Part shown: one piece after another, positions 1-12,023 of the stretch | How positions within the stretch are numbered: position 1 is the first letter of the stretch | How the letters are laid out: each line of letters starts with the position of its first letter | From: Agapanthus africanus | Taxonomy: Eukaryota; Streptophyta; Magnoliopsida; Asparagales; Amaryllidaceae | DNA length: 64,000 nucleotides | Direction: 5' to 3' | Assembly: GCA_030015575.1 (NCBI GenBank) | Contig: JASDDO010000006.1 | Location: 379,152,137-379,216,136, forward strand | Program-made: the position numbers and the translations under genes | The notes under the pieces: model-generated | Databases searched by the model: none | What the model was told of the DNA's origin: nothing | Seen by the model: only the letters and a program-made list of their open reading frames with translations

Positions 1-360
1 ATTTGTTGACGTATTTCCGAGATGGGGTCATTGGATGACGTATTTCCGAGATGGGGTCATTTGCTGACGTGTTTCCATGACGGGGTCATTTACTGACGTA
101 TTTCCGAGATGGGGTCATTTGCTGACGTATTTCCGAGACGGGGTCATTTGCTGATGTATTTCCGCGACGGAGTCATTGGATGACGTATTTCCGAGACGGG
201 GTCATTTACTGACGTATTTCCGAGACGGGGTCATTTGCTAACGTATTTCCGAGACGGGGTCATTGGATGACGTATTTCCGAGACGGAGGTCGTTGGCTGG
301 CGTATTTCCGAGACGAAGATCATTTTCTGACGTGTTTCCAAGACGGAAGTCATTGGCTGA
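1..360. repeat. 29-bp tandem array, about 12 units
   Basis: Units of 29 (sometimes 30) bp share the core GACGTATTTCCGAGACGGGG followed by TCATT. About twelve copies run from the window start to near 360, and the last two or three are more diverged. Units abut directly, so this is not a spacer-containing array. The left limit of the array is outside the window. Confidence 0.9.
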
Positions 361-1819
361 CGTGCTCCGCTTTCTGCGGTGTCGAGTTGACTTGCTCCGT
401 TTTCTGTGGTGTCAGGGCTGACTCTAGGTTGTCTGTGAACCATAGAGTCTTGGAACGAGGATGAACGCCGTTGCTGATCTCCTGAGATGCAGATGTTACC
501 GTTGAGATCTGACTCTCTCTTTGACAGAGTCTGTTGGGATACGTCGTTCCCTTTTCGTTTATGCCCATGGATTGTATACAGGGGTCAGTATGGACTCGCC
601 TGTAGGGCAAAAGTTTCATTCTTTCATTTTTTTATTTCTTTCCGCGATACTCTATCATTTCAGCTTTTTATATCGCAAAAGTCGCGATTAACCAATCATT
701 TCGGCTATTTTTTCGCGGTGCCCAATCATTTCGGCTATTTTTCTTTTTACTCGCTACTTTTTATTTCCAGTTGCCCAATCATTTCGGCTATTTTTGTATT
801 CATATCTTTTACTTGCTGATTTTGTTGTAAGTTGTCCTATCATTTCAGCTATTTTATATGCATTTATATGTATTTTTGGCTCACTGATTTTGTTGCGAGC
901 ATGGTCCTGAGATCTGATACCAATCTTAGCATCAGTATCGCTGCGACTGGAATGTTGCCAGGAGCGAATCATCACTTGCCGTGAAAGGACTTAATATTTG
1001 ATACCGATTTAGGCATCAGCATCGCTACCACTGAAACATTGCCGGAGCGAATCATCATTTGCCTCTGTCGATGTCGACCAAAGGTGGCTTAGCAAACATG
1101 GTTAGGATCCTGTCGACTAAGGCTTTTGACTCCATGAGCCGTAAGGGTCTCATAAAGATGTTTCTCCCTACGAGTCGTGAGGATCTCGTAGGTGCGTTTT
1201 CTCCTAAGAAGTCGTGAGGACTTCTAAGTAGTGTTTTCTCTTATAAATCGTAAGAATCTCATAAGAATATTTTCTTCTTATAAGTCGAGAGGACTTACAA
1301 GTGTCTGTTCACCAAATAGGGGGATTTCACGCCATTGGCGGAACTTGGTGGGGGAGACGTTTATTTGTGCCCGTGGATTGTATACAAGGGTTAATATTGA
1401 ACCGTTTGTAGGGCAGTCTGGGAAAAGTGATGGCTTAAGAACAGGTTCAGATCCCTGTAGCTTAAGGGTTTTGAATCTTATGAGCCTTGAGGGTCTCATA
1501 AGAGGGTTCTCCTTACGAGTCATGAGGATCTCGTAAGTGTAATTCTCCTCAGAAATCGTGAGGATCCCTAAGTGTGTTGCTCCCTTGTGAGTCGTATGGA
1601 TCTCACGCATGTATTTTCTCCTTATAAGGTCGAGAGAACCTTGCAAGTATGCATGAAAAAAAAATTTACGAGTCTGCGCCCTTTCGGGTTTTCACAAATA
1701 TCGTCTGTAGCCTTGCTGTTTTTACTCACGGAGCCCTTTCGGGTTTTCATCCGTGCCCATCTTGCTTATGGACATACAGTTTTTTTTTGCGTCAGCCCAA
1801 GGATGTTGCGATTTGTAGT

Positions 1820-1960
1820 AGTTTAAAGACGTTTCGGTCCGTAGCTAGTTTCAGGACATTGCAGTCCGTTGTTAGTTTAGGGACATTTCGGTCCATAGCT
1901 AGTTTAAGGACATTATGGTCCATTGTTAGTTTAGGGATGTTTCGGTCCATAGCTGCCATT
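1820..1960. repeat. 27-bp tandem array, about 5 units
   Basis: Five units of the form AGTTTAAGGACATT followed by CGGTCCATAGCT or GTCCGTTGTT. They resemble the 21/25-bp units in the Tat 5' LTR (24234-24610), which contain TTTAAAGACATCATAGTCTG. This suggests related sequence at both ends of the element. Confidence 0.75.
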
Positions 1961-2065
1961 TTGGAGACAACGGTTTCGCTGGATACTACTTATAGAGTTT
2001 GGGTTTGGGAAGATAGCGAGCAGACATAGGCGTCGTCATCTATCGTTGACCTGGGCCGTGACTCG

Positions 2066-4816
2066 TCAGGCGTAGTATTTTTTCAGGAACCGGCCGTTTA
2101 TTGGCCTGAAAGGTCTTTCTCCATGCATATCTATGAGCAAGTAAGCCTCACCTTGGTAGACTTTGTCTATGATGTACGGGCCCTCATGGTTCGGCTCGAA
2201 TTTCCCCCGTTTGGCACGATTGTGGATCATAGGTCTCTTGACCACTAGCACGAGTTCGCCTTGGCGAAATGTTCTCGGCCTAGTTAATCTTTCGTATGAG
2301 TGCGTCATCTTTGCTTTGTAAGCTTCTAGGTTGTTTTGCGCCATGAGACGAGTTTCATCGAGGGCGTTGAGCTCCTCAAGCCGAAGATAAGCATTCTCTT
2401 CGTCCGTTAGCTCGTAATGAACCGCCACTTGTAGAGAGGGTAGCTCTATCTCCAAAGGGAGTACTGCTTCCGTGCCAAATACCAATCCATACGGCGTTGT
2501 GTTTGTGCCCGTTTTGAACGTGGTTCGATACATCCAGAGAGCTTCATGCAGTCTCTTGTGCCAGTCCTTCTTATTTTTGGACACCGTCTTCTTTATGATC
2601 TTCGCAAGGTCTTGTTGAAAGCCTCAGCTAGACCGTTAGCTCGGGGATTATAGACCGAAGAGTATCTCCAGTCTATATTATGCTGCTGTGCGAAGCGGCT
2701 GATTCTGTGACTTCTGTAGGTCGGCCCATTATCGGAGATAATCCTTCGCGGAGTGCCAAACCGATAGATGACGTGTGTCTTGAAGAAATGGAGAATATTC
2801 TCCGTCTTCACTTCTCTTAGAGGTACTGCTTCTGGCCACTTGGAGAAGTAATCGGTTGTCGCCAATATGAACCGATGTCCTCTGGATGACGTTGGTTCGA
2901 TGGTCCCAATTATGTCGGTTCCCCACATTTCGAACGGTCAGCTAGCCACTATTGGGTGTAGCGGATTTGGATGCTGGTGAATGAAATCCCCATGAATTTG
3001 GCACGAATGGCACTGCTTCGCATATTCGAGGCAATCCTGAATTATCGTGGGCCAATAGTAGCCCATCTTTTTGATCTTCAGCTTCATCTTTAGCCCGACT
3101 TGATGAGAACCGCAGAGTCCATCGTGAGTTTCTTGGACGACTCTCCTTGCTTCTTCCGGTCCCAGGCACCTTAGCCACAGAGAGTCGAACGATATCCTAA
3201 ATAGATTATCGTTGACGAAGGCGAAAGACAGAGCTCGTTTCATGAGTTGATGTCATGAGGACGCATCTTCAGGTATTCGACGGGATTTGAAGTAATCTAT
3301 AAAGACTTCTCTCCAATCCTTAGCCTTTTCTTGGTCTTTTATTTGCAGGGATGTTTCCCCGGTCACTTCCTTTTCTTCAGACGACTCCGGAGATATTTCC
3401 ACTGGTGCAAGAACCCGACGGCTTTGTACAACGATCCTTACGTCATCGAGATTTTCATCAGCCAGTTCTTTAGCGAGCTTGGCTAACGCATCCGCCTTGC
3501 TATTCTCCGTTCGCGGTATACTTTCCAGGGTGTAGGAAGGGATTTGAGTCAGCAATTATTACACTCTCTCACCGTACTTCACCAACTCTGGTTTGCACGT
3601 TTGATAGTCGCTGTTTACTTGAGTAACGACCAGCTGGCAGTCTCCGTATATGAGGAGGTTTTCGATTCACATGTCGACGACGATCTCAAGACCTGCTATC
3701 AAAGCTTCATATTCTGCTTCATTGTTTATCCTTGGCTCTGTTAAGGAAAAGGCAAAGCGCATTATCCCTCCTTGCAGAGTCATGAAGATAAGGCTTACCT
3801 AGATTTGATTATAGGGGTGTTGCGCTGTCGCTTCTTCACTGAAGATGCTCCGTCGAAATAGAGTTCCCGTCGGCTATCATTCCCTCCTCTCTCCCTGTCG
3901 ATCGTGTAAAACGCATGCTCGTCTGGCAATTCGCAATTTAGGGGTGAATCGGCAGGTATCGGATGCTCAGCGAGGAAGTCGGTGATGGCCTGGCTTTTTA
4001 CTGCCTTGAGAGGTCGGTATGTTATCGAGAATTCCTTTAAGAGTAGGGCCCATTTAGCGAGCCGTCCCTTTAGTATGGCTCTTGACATCAAGTATTTGAG
4101 AGGATCCGCCTTTGATATGAGATGGACCTCATGCGCCAAAGCATAATGCCGAATCTTCGTTACCATGAAGATTAACACCAGGCGGTGTTTTTCGATAGGG
4201 GAGTAGTTGTTTTCTGCCCCCAGGAGAACTCGACTCAAATAGTAAAGGGCTCTCTCTTTCCCTTGGTCGTTTTCCTGTGCCCATAGTGCACCTAAACAAC
4301 CTTCAAGGGCTGTTGTGTACAGGATAATGGGCTTTCCCTTAACTGGAGTGGTCAGTACCGGCGGATTTTGCAGGTATTGCTTGATTTCGTCGAGTGCACT
4401 CTGGCATTTACGATCCCAGGCGAAAGGGGTCCCCTTCTTCATTAAATGGCTGTAGGGCGACATTTGCTGGAGAGGTTCGCTACGAATCGTCAGATATATG
4501 CAAGCTTTCCTTGGAGAGACCGCAGCTGCTTGAGAGTTCTTGGCGGAAGCATTTCCATAATCGCCTTGATCTTTGACGGGTCTATTTCGATGCCCCGGTG
4601 TCATACGATGAATCCTAGGAATTTGCCCAAGGAAACTCTGAACACGCATTTGAGAGGGTTCATCTTCAGGTTGTATTTCCGAAGACGTTGGAACACTATC
4701 TTCAGATGCACCCAATGCTCATCGTGCGATTTTCTTTTCACCACGAGATCGTCAATATAGCATTCGACGATTTCATGTATGAGATTATCAAAAATCTTCG
4801 TCATGGCCCTCTGATA
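2066..4816 (-). pseudogene. Tat pol, distal part: end of RT, RNase H, integrase
   Basis: Fossil coding remains. Reading right to left I see the second part of a reverse transcriptase with the YIDDLVVK catalytic motif (near 4750), RNase H-like sequence (about 3250-4500), an integrase zinc-binding region (H…C-x2-C, about 2938-3243), the integrase core (about 2593-2928, with ATTDYFSKWPEAVPL) and an integrase C-terminal region ending near 2066 with FLKKYYA. All are Ty3/gypsy pol domains in standard order. The sequence is broken in several places. The remainder of the reverse transcriptase lies beyond the Athila insertion at 16802 and higher. Confidence 0.88.
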
Positions 4817-4821
4817 GGTAG
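4817..4821. repeat. Left target-site duplication of the nested Athila
   Basis: GGTAG directly before the left LTR, matching GGTAG at 16797-16801 directly after the right LTR. A 5-bp duplication is standard for LTR-retrotransposon integration. Confidence 0.93.
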
Positions 4822-6406
4822 TGATTGGTAGAGTTTTTGCATGCTTAGTTAATTACCGCAATCAAGACGGTTTCGCTTGTAGCTAGCCGGTTGAGTACGG
4901 GTCGTCCGCAGGGAGATGGGAATCTTTTTCTATGTGCTTTAACGAGTTAAGTCCAAATGTCCAGGTTTGTTTTGAGATTAACTATGTGCTAAAATGATAT
5001 ATAAAGAGAGCTTGTTAGGGTTAGGATTAGATTAGTTTGAGTTAGGAATCGCTCACTTCTTTCGTTGCCACTCTTAATATCGGTGTTACGGTAATCAGCA
5101 ACAACGGGGATTAGCACGACTAGGAAGGAACTTGCGAGTATAAACTAGACTTTCCAACGCTTAAGTTCTTCCTTTTAGTGCTTGTCCGTCCATTCTTGGC
5201 TCTTAGCCTTAACCTCCGGTTAATTCAACCACAACCGGTCTCACTAAGGAATCACCGCTATCATGTAGGATAGGGTGCCGTAGGGAGCGGATTGTGGTTC
5301 AATTAACGGGAGTCCGAATTAAGATGTTGGGTAAGGAAAGAGCGAGAGAGATTTCCTTCTCTCAAACTTTCCTTATCCTACCCTAACAAGTAAGAAAACT
5401 ACTCACCTATTACAAGAAAAAGAAAATAACACAAAAAGGAGGAAGATAGAAAGAAAGAGGTTAGGAGATTACAACTGGCTATTTGAGACCTCACCTTGGC
5501 AAGGATCAAGCTTAAGCATCATTGTTGTTGTTAAGGATAAAGAAAAAGAGAACAAGAAAGAAACAAAAAAAAAACAAATAACAACAACTAAATTAGCAAT
5601 TGAAGATTACAAGCAATTATAATTAACAACATAACAAGACAAGCATGATAACAAAAAGAACTCTTTTATTCATCACTTCACTCATGAAACCTCACTACAA
5701 GATTTTAATGGAGAAAAGATGAAAAAGAGGAAGAAGAAGAACAAAGTATATCCTAAATTTTACACAAGAATAAACACTCTTGGCTTGGCAAGTTCTGGGC
5801 TATTTATAGGCAAGAAACTGAAAACCTAGGGCAACAATCTGTCCCCACATGAAATTCCAAAACTGCCCCCAAAATATTTGATGATGCCGACCTAGTCAGG
5901 CCGCGGTTCCGCGGCCTAAGCGCGCTTATGCCACGGAACCGCGGCCTTAATGGGGAGTTGGGCATTCAAAAATCGTCGATTTCCCTGGTTTGTTGTTATC
6001 TTCAGTTTGGTGTATGTGGTTTCTCAGAATCTTTTCACATTTCTTCCAGAATTTTAGTAGATCAAAAGGTGATTTGATGTGGATCTTTTGCCATGATTTT
6101 CTTGAGCTCCGCGTAGATATGTTGGATCTTGTGTTGACATTGAGCTTTGTGCATGAAAATGACATTGATTTACCATTTTGTCCCTTAAACTGGTGTGCTG
6201 CAACATACGGATAGAGAGCGGAGACACGTATTTTATCTGTGGTTGACAGTAATCCAGAATTTGTCGTGCTTTTCCATGAATTTCACCGTTTAGAGCTGAG
6301 AACCTGTATCCTGCAATTAACTAGCAAACACGGCTCAAGAGTACCTACCGATAACCAATGTGATAAAAATTGGGCAGTATAAAAATGCAAAAATCTGATA
6401 TGAACA
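4822..6406 (-). repeat. Athila 3' LTR
   Basis: A 1585-bp direct repeat of 15213-16796, with ends TGATTGG…GATATGAACA as read on the plus strand. It holds a TATA-like CCTATAAATAG (minus strand, 5810-5820) and the GC-rich palindromes at 5899-5946. A 72-codon open frame (5947-6165, minus) is present in both LTRs but has no recognisable domain and is not called as a gene. Confidence 0.94.
5899..5946. repeat. GC-rich palindrome pair in Athila 3' LTR
   Basis: GGCCGCGGTTCCGCGGCC (5899-5916) is nearly self-complementary. A partner on the other side of a short spacer (5931-5946) carries the complementary centre GGAACC. It stands out in an AT-rich LTR. The same module is at 16289-16336 and a variant is at 14802-14848. 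Confidence 0.9.
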
Positions 6407-8092
6407 AATACCCCCAAACTTATCATTTGCTCGTCCCGAGCAAAGCCAATTTATTCACAAAAAATCCTAACATCACTTTCGCAGGGAACGCGATTGCACT
6501 GAGCATGTACAACAAGCCGTTAAACCTCTAGGTGTCCCTAGTAAGAGGAGTGTTGTCTCCTGAGGGTTTTTAGCGGATACTACCCACAAAATCCGGTCAA
6601 GCTAGTTTTGCAAAATAACTATGATTCAAATCCTAAGGTTTTGTTTCAGAAAATAACAATTCTGTTATCCTAAGTCTAGACTATCGAACCTTTATTTTTC
6701 ACACCTCGCTTCTTATTTAACTTAAGATTTTATATGTCTTTACGTGTAGTGCAAATAGTTTCGTTACGTTCCAGAAGGATCGATTAAAGTCATCATGTCA
6801 CAAAATAAAGCCCAGATAAAAATTTAAAAAGGATCACATAGAGTTAAGCATTTTTCAAGTTTCGTTTTCCAGTAAGATTTCAATTTCATAATTTCTATCT
6901 TCCTTAACAGGAAACCAGATCTTATTTTTCACTCCATCTTTTTCTTGTTTTAATTTCATACACACCTCTGTGAACGTGCAATAGTCTTTATCATCGAATA
7001 AAACCTTCATATCTCCGCTAGAAATATTTTTATAAAAACCTGTCTTTTGTCAAGATTATTCTCACATAAAGAACCGTTAGGAATTTTAACTCGGAGAGAA
7101 CACTTGCTTGACATTGTTTTAATCTGGACTTTCTAGGTTTCTTAACGAGCTTTGGGCCAATGCACCCAAACCAGTTGGCTTTAGGGTATTAGGTGTAGAG
7201 ACACCCCAGCGGACTTAATTACTCAAGTTAGCTAGGTCCAAAAACAAAAGACAATTTAGCGTGAAAATCATGATGATTCAATACGAACGGAGATATAACC
7301 GGCAGTTCAATTAATTTTTTTTGGATAAAAGACGGGTTTTAGTGGGTTCGGTGTGTAATCATTCCAATCAAGTTCCAGATGGGTTATTTTTCAGAATTAG
7401 TTCCAATTAATGCATCAATAACATTCCTTCATATTAGCTTCACTTCATAAACTATTCTTGATATTACTTATTTCAGAACAAACCTATTTGATCCTCAGAA
7501 AATCATTTATCCATTTAAAAGTTTTTAGACATAATAGACTTGTCATCAAATTTCCAAAACTCACGACACGTGTAGTGTGATGTAAAGACGTATATCAGCT
7601 ATAGTTAACTTCAAAGGAGAGTTATCTTTCAGGTTTTCAAAATCTAAAAAAAAGATTTAGTTATTCTTATCTTATCAAACAAAACCGTCGAAATGTTGAA
7701 TCTGAGTTCTCCCACTAGCTAACTTGACAGAAAAGTTTTTATGTTTTTAGAAAATTTTCTGATTTTTATGGATTTTATGGATTTTAGTATGCAGATGCAA
7801 AATATACATATGAATGCGAAGGTTAGAAATGCGTACCGAGCGTACCCCCAAACTTAAACTGGACAGTGTCCTCACTGTCATTGCATGAAAAGATCATTGA
7901 AGGGTCAAAATTGTCGGTTAGATATACACAATTTTTTTTGTTTTTGTTTTTAAAGAAAAGAAGAATAGTAAAAATGGAAAAGAATATCCATAAATATATA
8001 CAAAAAGGTATATACATACCCCCAAACTTATTTGGAACAGCGTCCACTGTTCTTGGCTGGATAACCGAAGTTTGGTGGTAGGCAGAGGAAGA
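6407..8092 (-). other. Athila post-pol noncoding region with three polypurine-tract-like motifs
   Basis: About 1.7 kb between the end of the integrase region and the 3' LTR, with no supported gene. On the minus strand AAGTTTGGGGGTA occurs next to the LTR (6407-6421), where it is the expected polypurine tract. Near-identical copies lie near 7845-7858 and 8018-8031. A stretch near 6480-6600 is homologous, in reverse orientation, to 27430-27550 in the older Athila relic. Confidence 0.75.
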
Positions 8093-10727
8093 TTATGCAT
8101 GGTAAACCGGCTCCTGTAAGACCAGGAGCTCCTTTGTTGGTTCGGCGCTAAGGTACGGTTTAAGTCGGTGTCCGTTTACTTTGAAAAATGAACCGTCCTT
8201 TGGATTCTCCAAATCCACAGCGCCATGCGGATACACATTCCGCACAAAGTATGGCCCTTTCCAGCGAGATCTGAGCTTACCTGGATGGAAATATAGCCGG
8301 GTGTCGTAAAGCAGTACCTGTTGACCAGGTACGAATGTTCTGCGCAAAAGGTGTTTATCGTGAAACACCTTCATTCAGTTCTTAACGACAACCGCGTTCT
8401 CGTAAGCCTCATCCCTAAGCTCGATCAATTCATTCAACTGCAGCTTCCGATGGCTGCCCGCATCTTCGAGAGACAGATTCAGCTCTTTTATCGCCCAAAA
8501 TGCGCGATGCTCTATTTCCATAAGGAGGTGGCAAACCTTTCCGTACACAAGCCGATAGGGAGACATGCTAAGATCGGTCTTATAAGCAGTTCGAAATGCC
8601 CAAAGGGCATCAGTGAGTTTCAACGACCAATCCTTACGGTTCTTGGACACCGTCTTCTCCAGTATCTACTTGATTTGCCGATTTGAAACTTCGGCTTACC
8701 CACAGGTTTGGGGGTGGTAGGGCGTAGATAGCTTATGATTAATGGAATTTTTCCGCATCAAGGCCTCGAAAGTCTTATTGCAGAAATGAGTTCCATTGTC
8801 TCTAATGATCGCTCGGGGGTGCCCAAACCGGGAGAAAATGTTTTCTTTAAGAAACCTAACGACAACCTTATTGTCGTTAGTCCGGCTGGGCACCCCCTCG
8901 ACCCACTTAGAGACGTAATTAACAACGAGAAGGATGTACAAGTTCCCAAAAGAGCTGGGAAACGGCCCCATAAAATCTATCCCCCAAACGTCGAAAATCT
9001 CTACAACCAATATTTTGGAGTGGCATCTCGTTCCTCCTGGATATCCGGCCCAAGTGTTGGCACCGGGAGCAAGTCTTGCAGTAGTCCTGAGCGTCTTTGA
9101 AGAGTTGTGGCCAGTAGAAACCACACTGCAAGATCTTTTCAGCTGTCTTTCTGGGGCCAAAATGCCCGCCACATGCTTGATCGTGGCAAAATGACAGTAC
9201 ACTCTTGAGTTCAACGTCAGGGACACACCGACGAATAATCTGGTCGGGAGAGTACTTGAACAGATAGGGTTCGTCCCAGTAAAAGTGTTTTACTTGGGAT
9301 AAGAATCGAAGTCCATCCTGACTTGACCATTCGGTCGGTAGTAATCCTGTGGCCAAATAATTCACAATATCTGCGAACCAGGGTTCGCGAGATACTGTCA
9401 AGAGCTGTTCATCCGGAAAAACGTCGTTGATCGGAATTTGAAGCGACGGCGAAGAAGGAAGTCGTGAAAGATGGTCGGCGACTACGTTCTCACATCCTCT
9501 TTTGTCCTTGATGACAATGTCAAACTCTTGAAGCAAGAGGATCCAACGTATCAGCCGCGATTTTGCATCTTTCTTCGCAAAAAGATGGCGCAGAGCAGAA
9601 TGGTCTGTGTAGACAATGACTGGAGAGCCGATGAGGTAGAGCCTGAACTTTTCTAAAGCAAATACAACAGCCAAGAATTCCTTCTCAGTTGTTGTATAAT
9701 TAAGTTGGGCGTCGTTCAGGGTTCGGCTAGCATAATAGATTACGTGCGGCATCTTGTTGATGTGTTGTCTAAGGACAGCACCAATGGCAAAGTCGGATGC
9801 ATCGCACATAATCTCAAATGGGTGCGTCCAGTCAGGAGAAGAAAGAACGGGAGCAGAAGTGAGTGAGCTTTTTAATGACTCGAACGCAGTCACACAGCTC
9901 GAGTTGAAGTTGAATGGCGTGTCCTTGGCCAGCAAAAGAGTCAATGACCTAGCAATCTTGCTAAAGTCCTTAATGAACCGTCTATAGAAACCGGCATGGT
10001 CAAGGAAGGCTCGGATGTCTCTGACGCATCTGGAAGGAGGGAGATTGGAAATGACCTCAATCTTCACTTTGTCAACCTCTATGCCATTTTGCGAAATGAT
10101 ATGTCCTAAGACAATACCTTCGCGCACCATGAAGTGGCACTTCTCCTAATTAAAAGTGAGGTTCTTGTCCTTACATCGGGTAAGGACAGCGTCGAGATGC
10201 AGCAAACACTCATTAAAGGAATCGCCGAAGATGGAGAAATCGTCCATGAAGATCTCCGGGAATTTTTCCACCATGTCTGAGAAGATTCCCATCATACACC
10301 GCTGGAAGGTAGCGGGCGCATTGCATAACCCAAAGGGCATGCGACGATATGCAAACGTGCCGAAAGGACAAGTGAATGTGGTCTTGTCCTGGTCTTTTTC
10401 GGCGATGGGAATCTGATTATAGCCGGAGTAGCCATCAAGAAAGCAGTAGTACTCGTGTCTGGCCAATCGTTCAAGCATTTGGTCAATGAAAGGTAGCAGA
10501 AAGTGGTCCTTCCGCGTTGCAGCGTTGAGTTTTCTGTAATCGATGCATACTCGCCACCCAGTTTGGGTGCGAGTAGGGATTAACTCGTTCGCCTCGTTAG
10601 TGATGACCATTATGCCTGATTTCTTGGGGACAACGTGAATGGGGCTAGCCCACTGGCTATCAGAAATAGGGTAAATGATACCACTATCCAGACACTTTAC
10701 GATTTCCTTTTTCACAACCTCCTTCAT
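8093..10727 (-). pseudogene. Athila pol: reverse transcriptase, RNase H, integrase
   Basis: Fossil coding remains in order from the right: RT (10146-10727, with VPKKSG, KLNAATRKDHFLLPF and MPFGLCNAPATFQRCM), whose catalytic aspartates appear as FMDDFSIFG near 10240. Next come connection and RNase H (about 9450-10130, with [19 protein letters not shown] and [11 protein letters not shown]), the integrase zinc-binding region (H…H…CKTCSRCQ, about 9060-9200), the integrase core (about 8700-9000, with [11 protein letters not shown]) and the integrase C-terminal part (8093-8650). Sequence and order are typical of Athila. It is broken at a few places, mainly in the integrase half. Confidence 0.92.
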
Positions 10728-10886
10728 GACTGGGTTGAGTCACCTTTGTGGATCCCTGGCTGGTTTTGCATCATCCATCAGATGAATGTGATGTTCAATG
10801 ATCAGGGGACTAATCCCCTTGATGTCCGCCATGGACCATCCAAAGGCTTGCCTATTGCTGTGCAAGACCGCAAGAAGGGCTTTCTC

Positions 10887-12008
10887 TTACTCTAGAGCTA
10901 GAGAAGCCGAGATGATAACAGGGAGGGTCTCGTTCTCATCCAAGTAAGCGTACTTAAGGTGAGACGGCAAATGCTTGAGTTTGAGCATTGGAGGTGAAAC
11001 GAGTGAAGGCAAGATTGGTGAAAAGGTTTCGAACTCAAAGGATTCCAGCAAAGGTTCAAAACGAGTGTAAGCGACCGAGTTGGATGGTTCCGGTAACACA
11101 TCCGGAAATTCGAAGGATTCAAACTCGGGTGGTGAGTGGCTAAGATCGTTCGAGAAAGTGAAACACTCGTAGTCATTGTCGGGCGCAGAAACAGCAGCAG
11201 GTTCGAAGAGGAATGCACTAGTGGCGTTAAGGTTATCGTGATCGAACAAAAACTCCCCGAATTCACACTCTTCTGGGGTGATCTCCTGGATTGAGCAAAC
11301 GTCTAGTATATGAGCAATAGGTTCGGTGGGCTGATTCCCCAACCTAAAAATGTTGAGTTCAATTGTCATGTTTCCAAAAGACAGGTTCATCGAACCATTT
11401 CGACAATTGATCACAGCATTTGAGGTTGCAAGGAATGGGCGACTGAGTATCACCGGAATTTGATTCCGGAGGTTAGCTACAGGCTGTGTGTCTAATACAA
11501 TGAAGTCAACGGGGAATATGAAGTCCCTAACCTTGATTAACACATCCTCTAGCTCACCCCTAGGATGGGTGATTGATCGGTCGGCCATTTGGAGAGTACA
11601 GTGTGTGAGTTTCAGCTCTCCTACACCTAGTTTCTCATATACTGAGTACGGAAGCAGGCTAACACTGGCACCAAGATCTAATAGTGCGCGGTTGATGTTC
11701 TTATCCCCAATGGTAATAGAAATCGTAGGACAGCCAGGGTCCTTCCGTTTTTGAGGTAAAGATTGGGTAAGAGCATCACTCACAGCACTAGCCAGGAAAA
11801 CTTTCTTGGGTACCTGAGATTTCCTCTTTTTCGTGCACAAGTCCTTTAAGATTTTCGCGTAGGATGGGACTTGTTGGATAGCATCTAAAAGGGGAATGTT
11901 GATGTTAACCTGCTTAAACAACTCCAGAATCTTCTCCATTTGTGGATTTTGTTTATTGGACTTCAACCGGTTTGGAAATGGAACGTTTTTAAAATTGGTT
12001 GAATCCAA
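10887..12008 (-). pseudogene. Athila protease region
   Basis: An open stretch of about 373 codons between gag and reverse transcriptase. It has the Athila-type aspartic protease centre ALLDLGASVSLLPYSVY and the downstream FIVLDTQPVANLRNQIPVIL. Known family role: cleavage of the Gag-Pol polyprotein. The C-terminal part is acidic and Phe/Pro-rich without a recognised domain. Part of the fossil element. Confidence 0.85.
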
Positions 12009-12023
12009 TGCTTGTGGAGGAGA

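Larger units (their letters stand above)
1..2065 (-). repeat. Array-rich 3' noncoding region of the Tat element
   Basis: About 2 kb with no supported gene, lying after the integrase end. It is a chain of unrelated short tandem arrays: a 29-bp array (1-360), four spaced copies of a CATTTCGGCTATTTT block (about 690-860), two ~95-bp copies with GATACCGATTTAGGCATCAG-like cores (about 915-1080), and two clusters of ~37-bp units with the dyad TACGAG…CTCGTA (about 1125-1310 and 1480-1640). A 27-bp array closes it (about 1820-1960). A motif resembling CCCGTGGATTGTATAC occurs near 567 and 1369; a related version is in the 5' LTR near 23994. Part of this stretch may therefore be diverged LTR sequence rather than 3' UTR. 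Confidence 0.7.

Noticed and set aside
1-360. CRISPR-like array of 29-bp repeats
   Set aside because: Repeats abut with no unique spacers and lie in the 3' region of a plant retrotransposon.
5947-6165. 72-codon open frame found in both Athila LTRs (also 16337-16555)
   Set aside because: Conserved only because the LTRs are near-identical copies. It has no domain and lies within promoter/LTR sequence.
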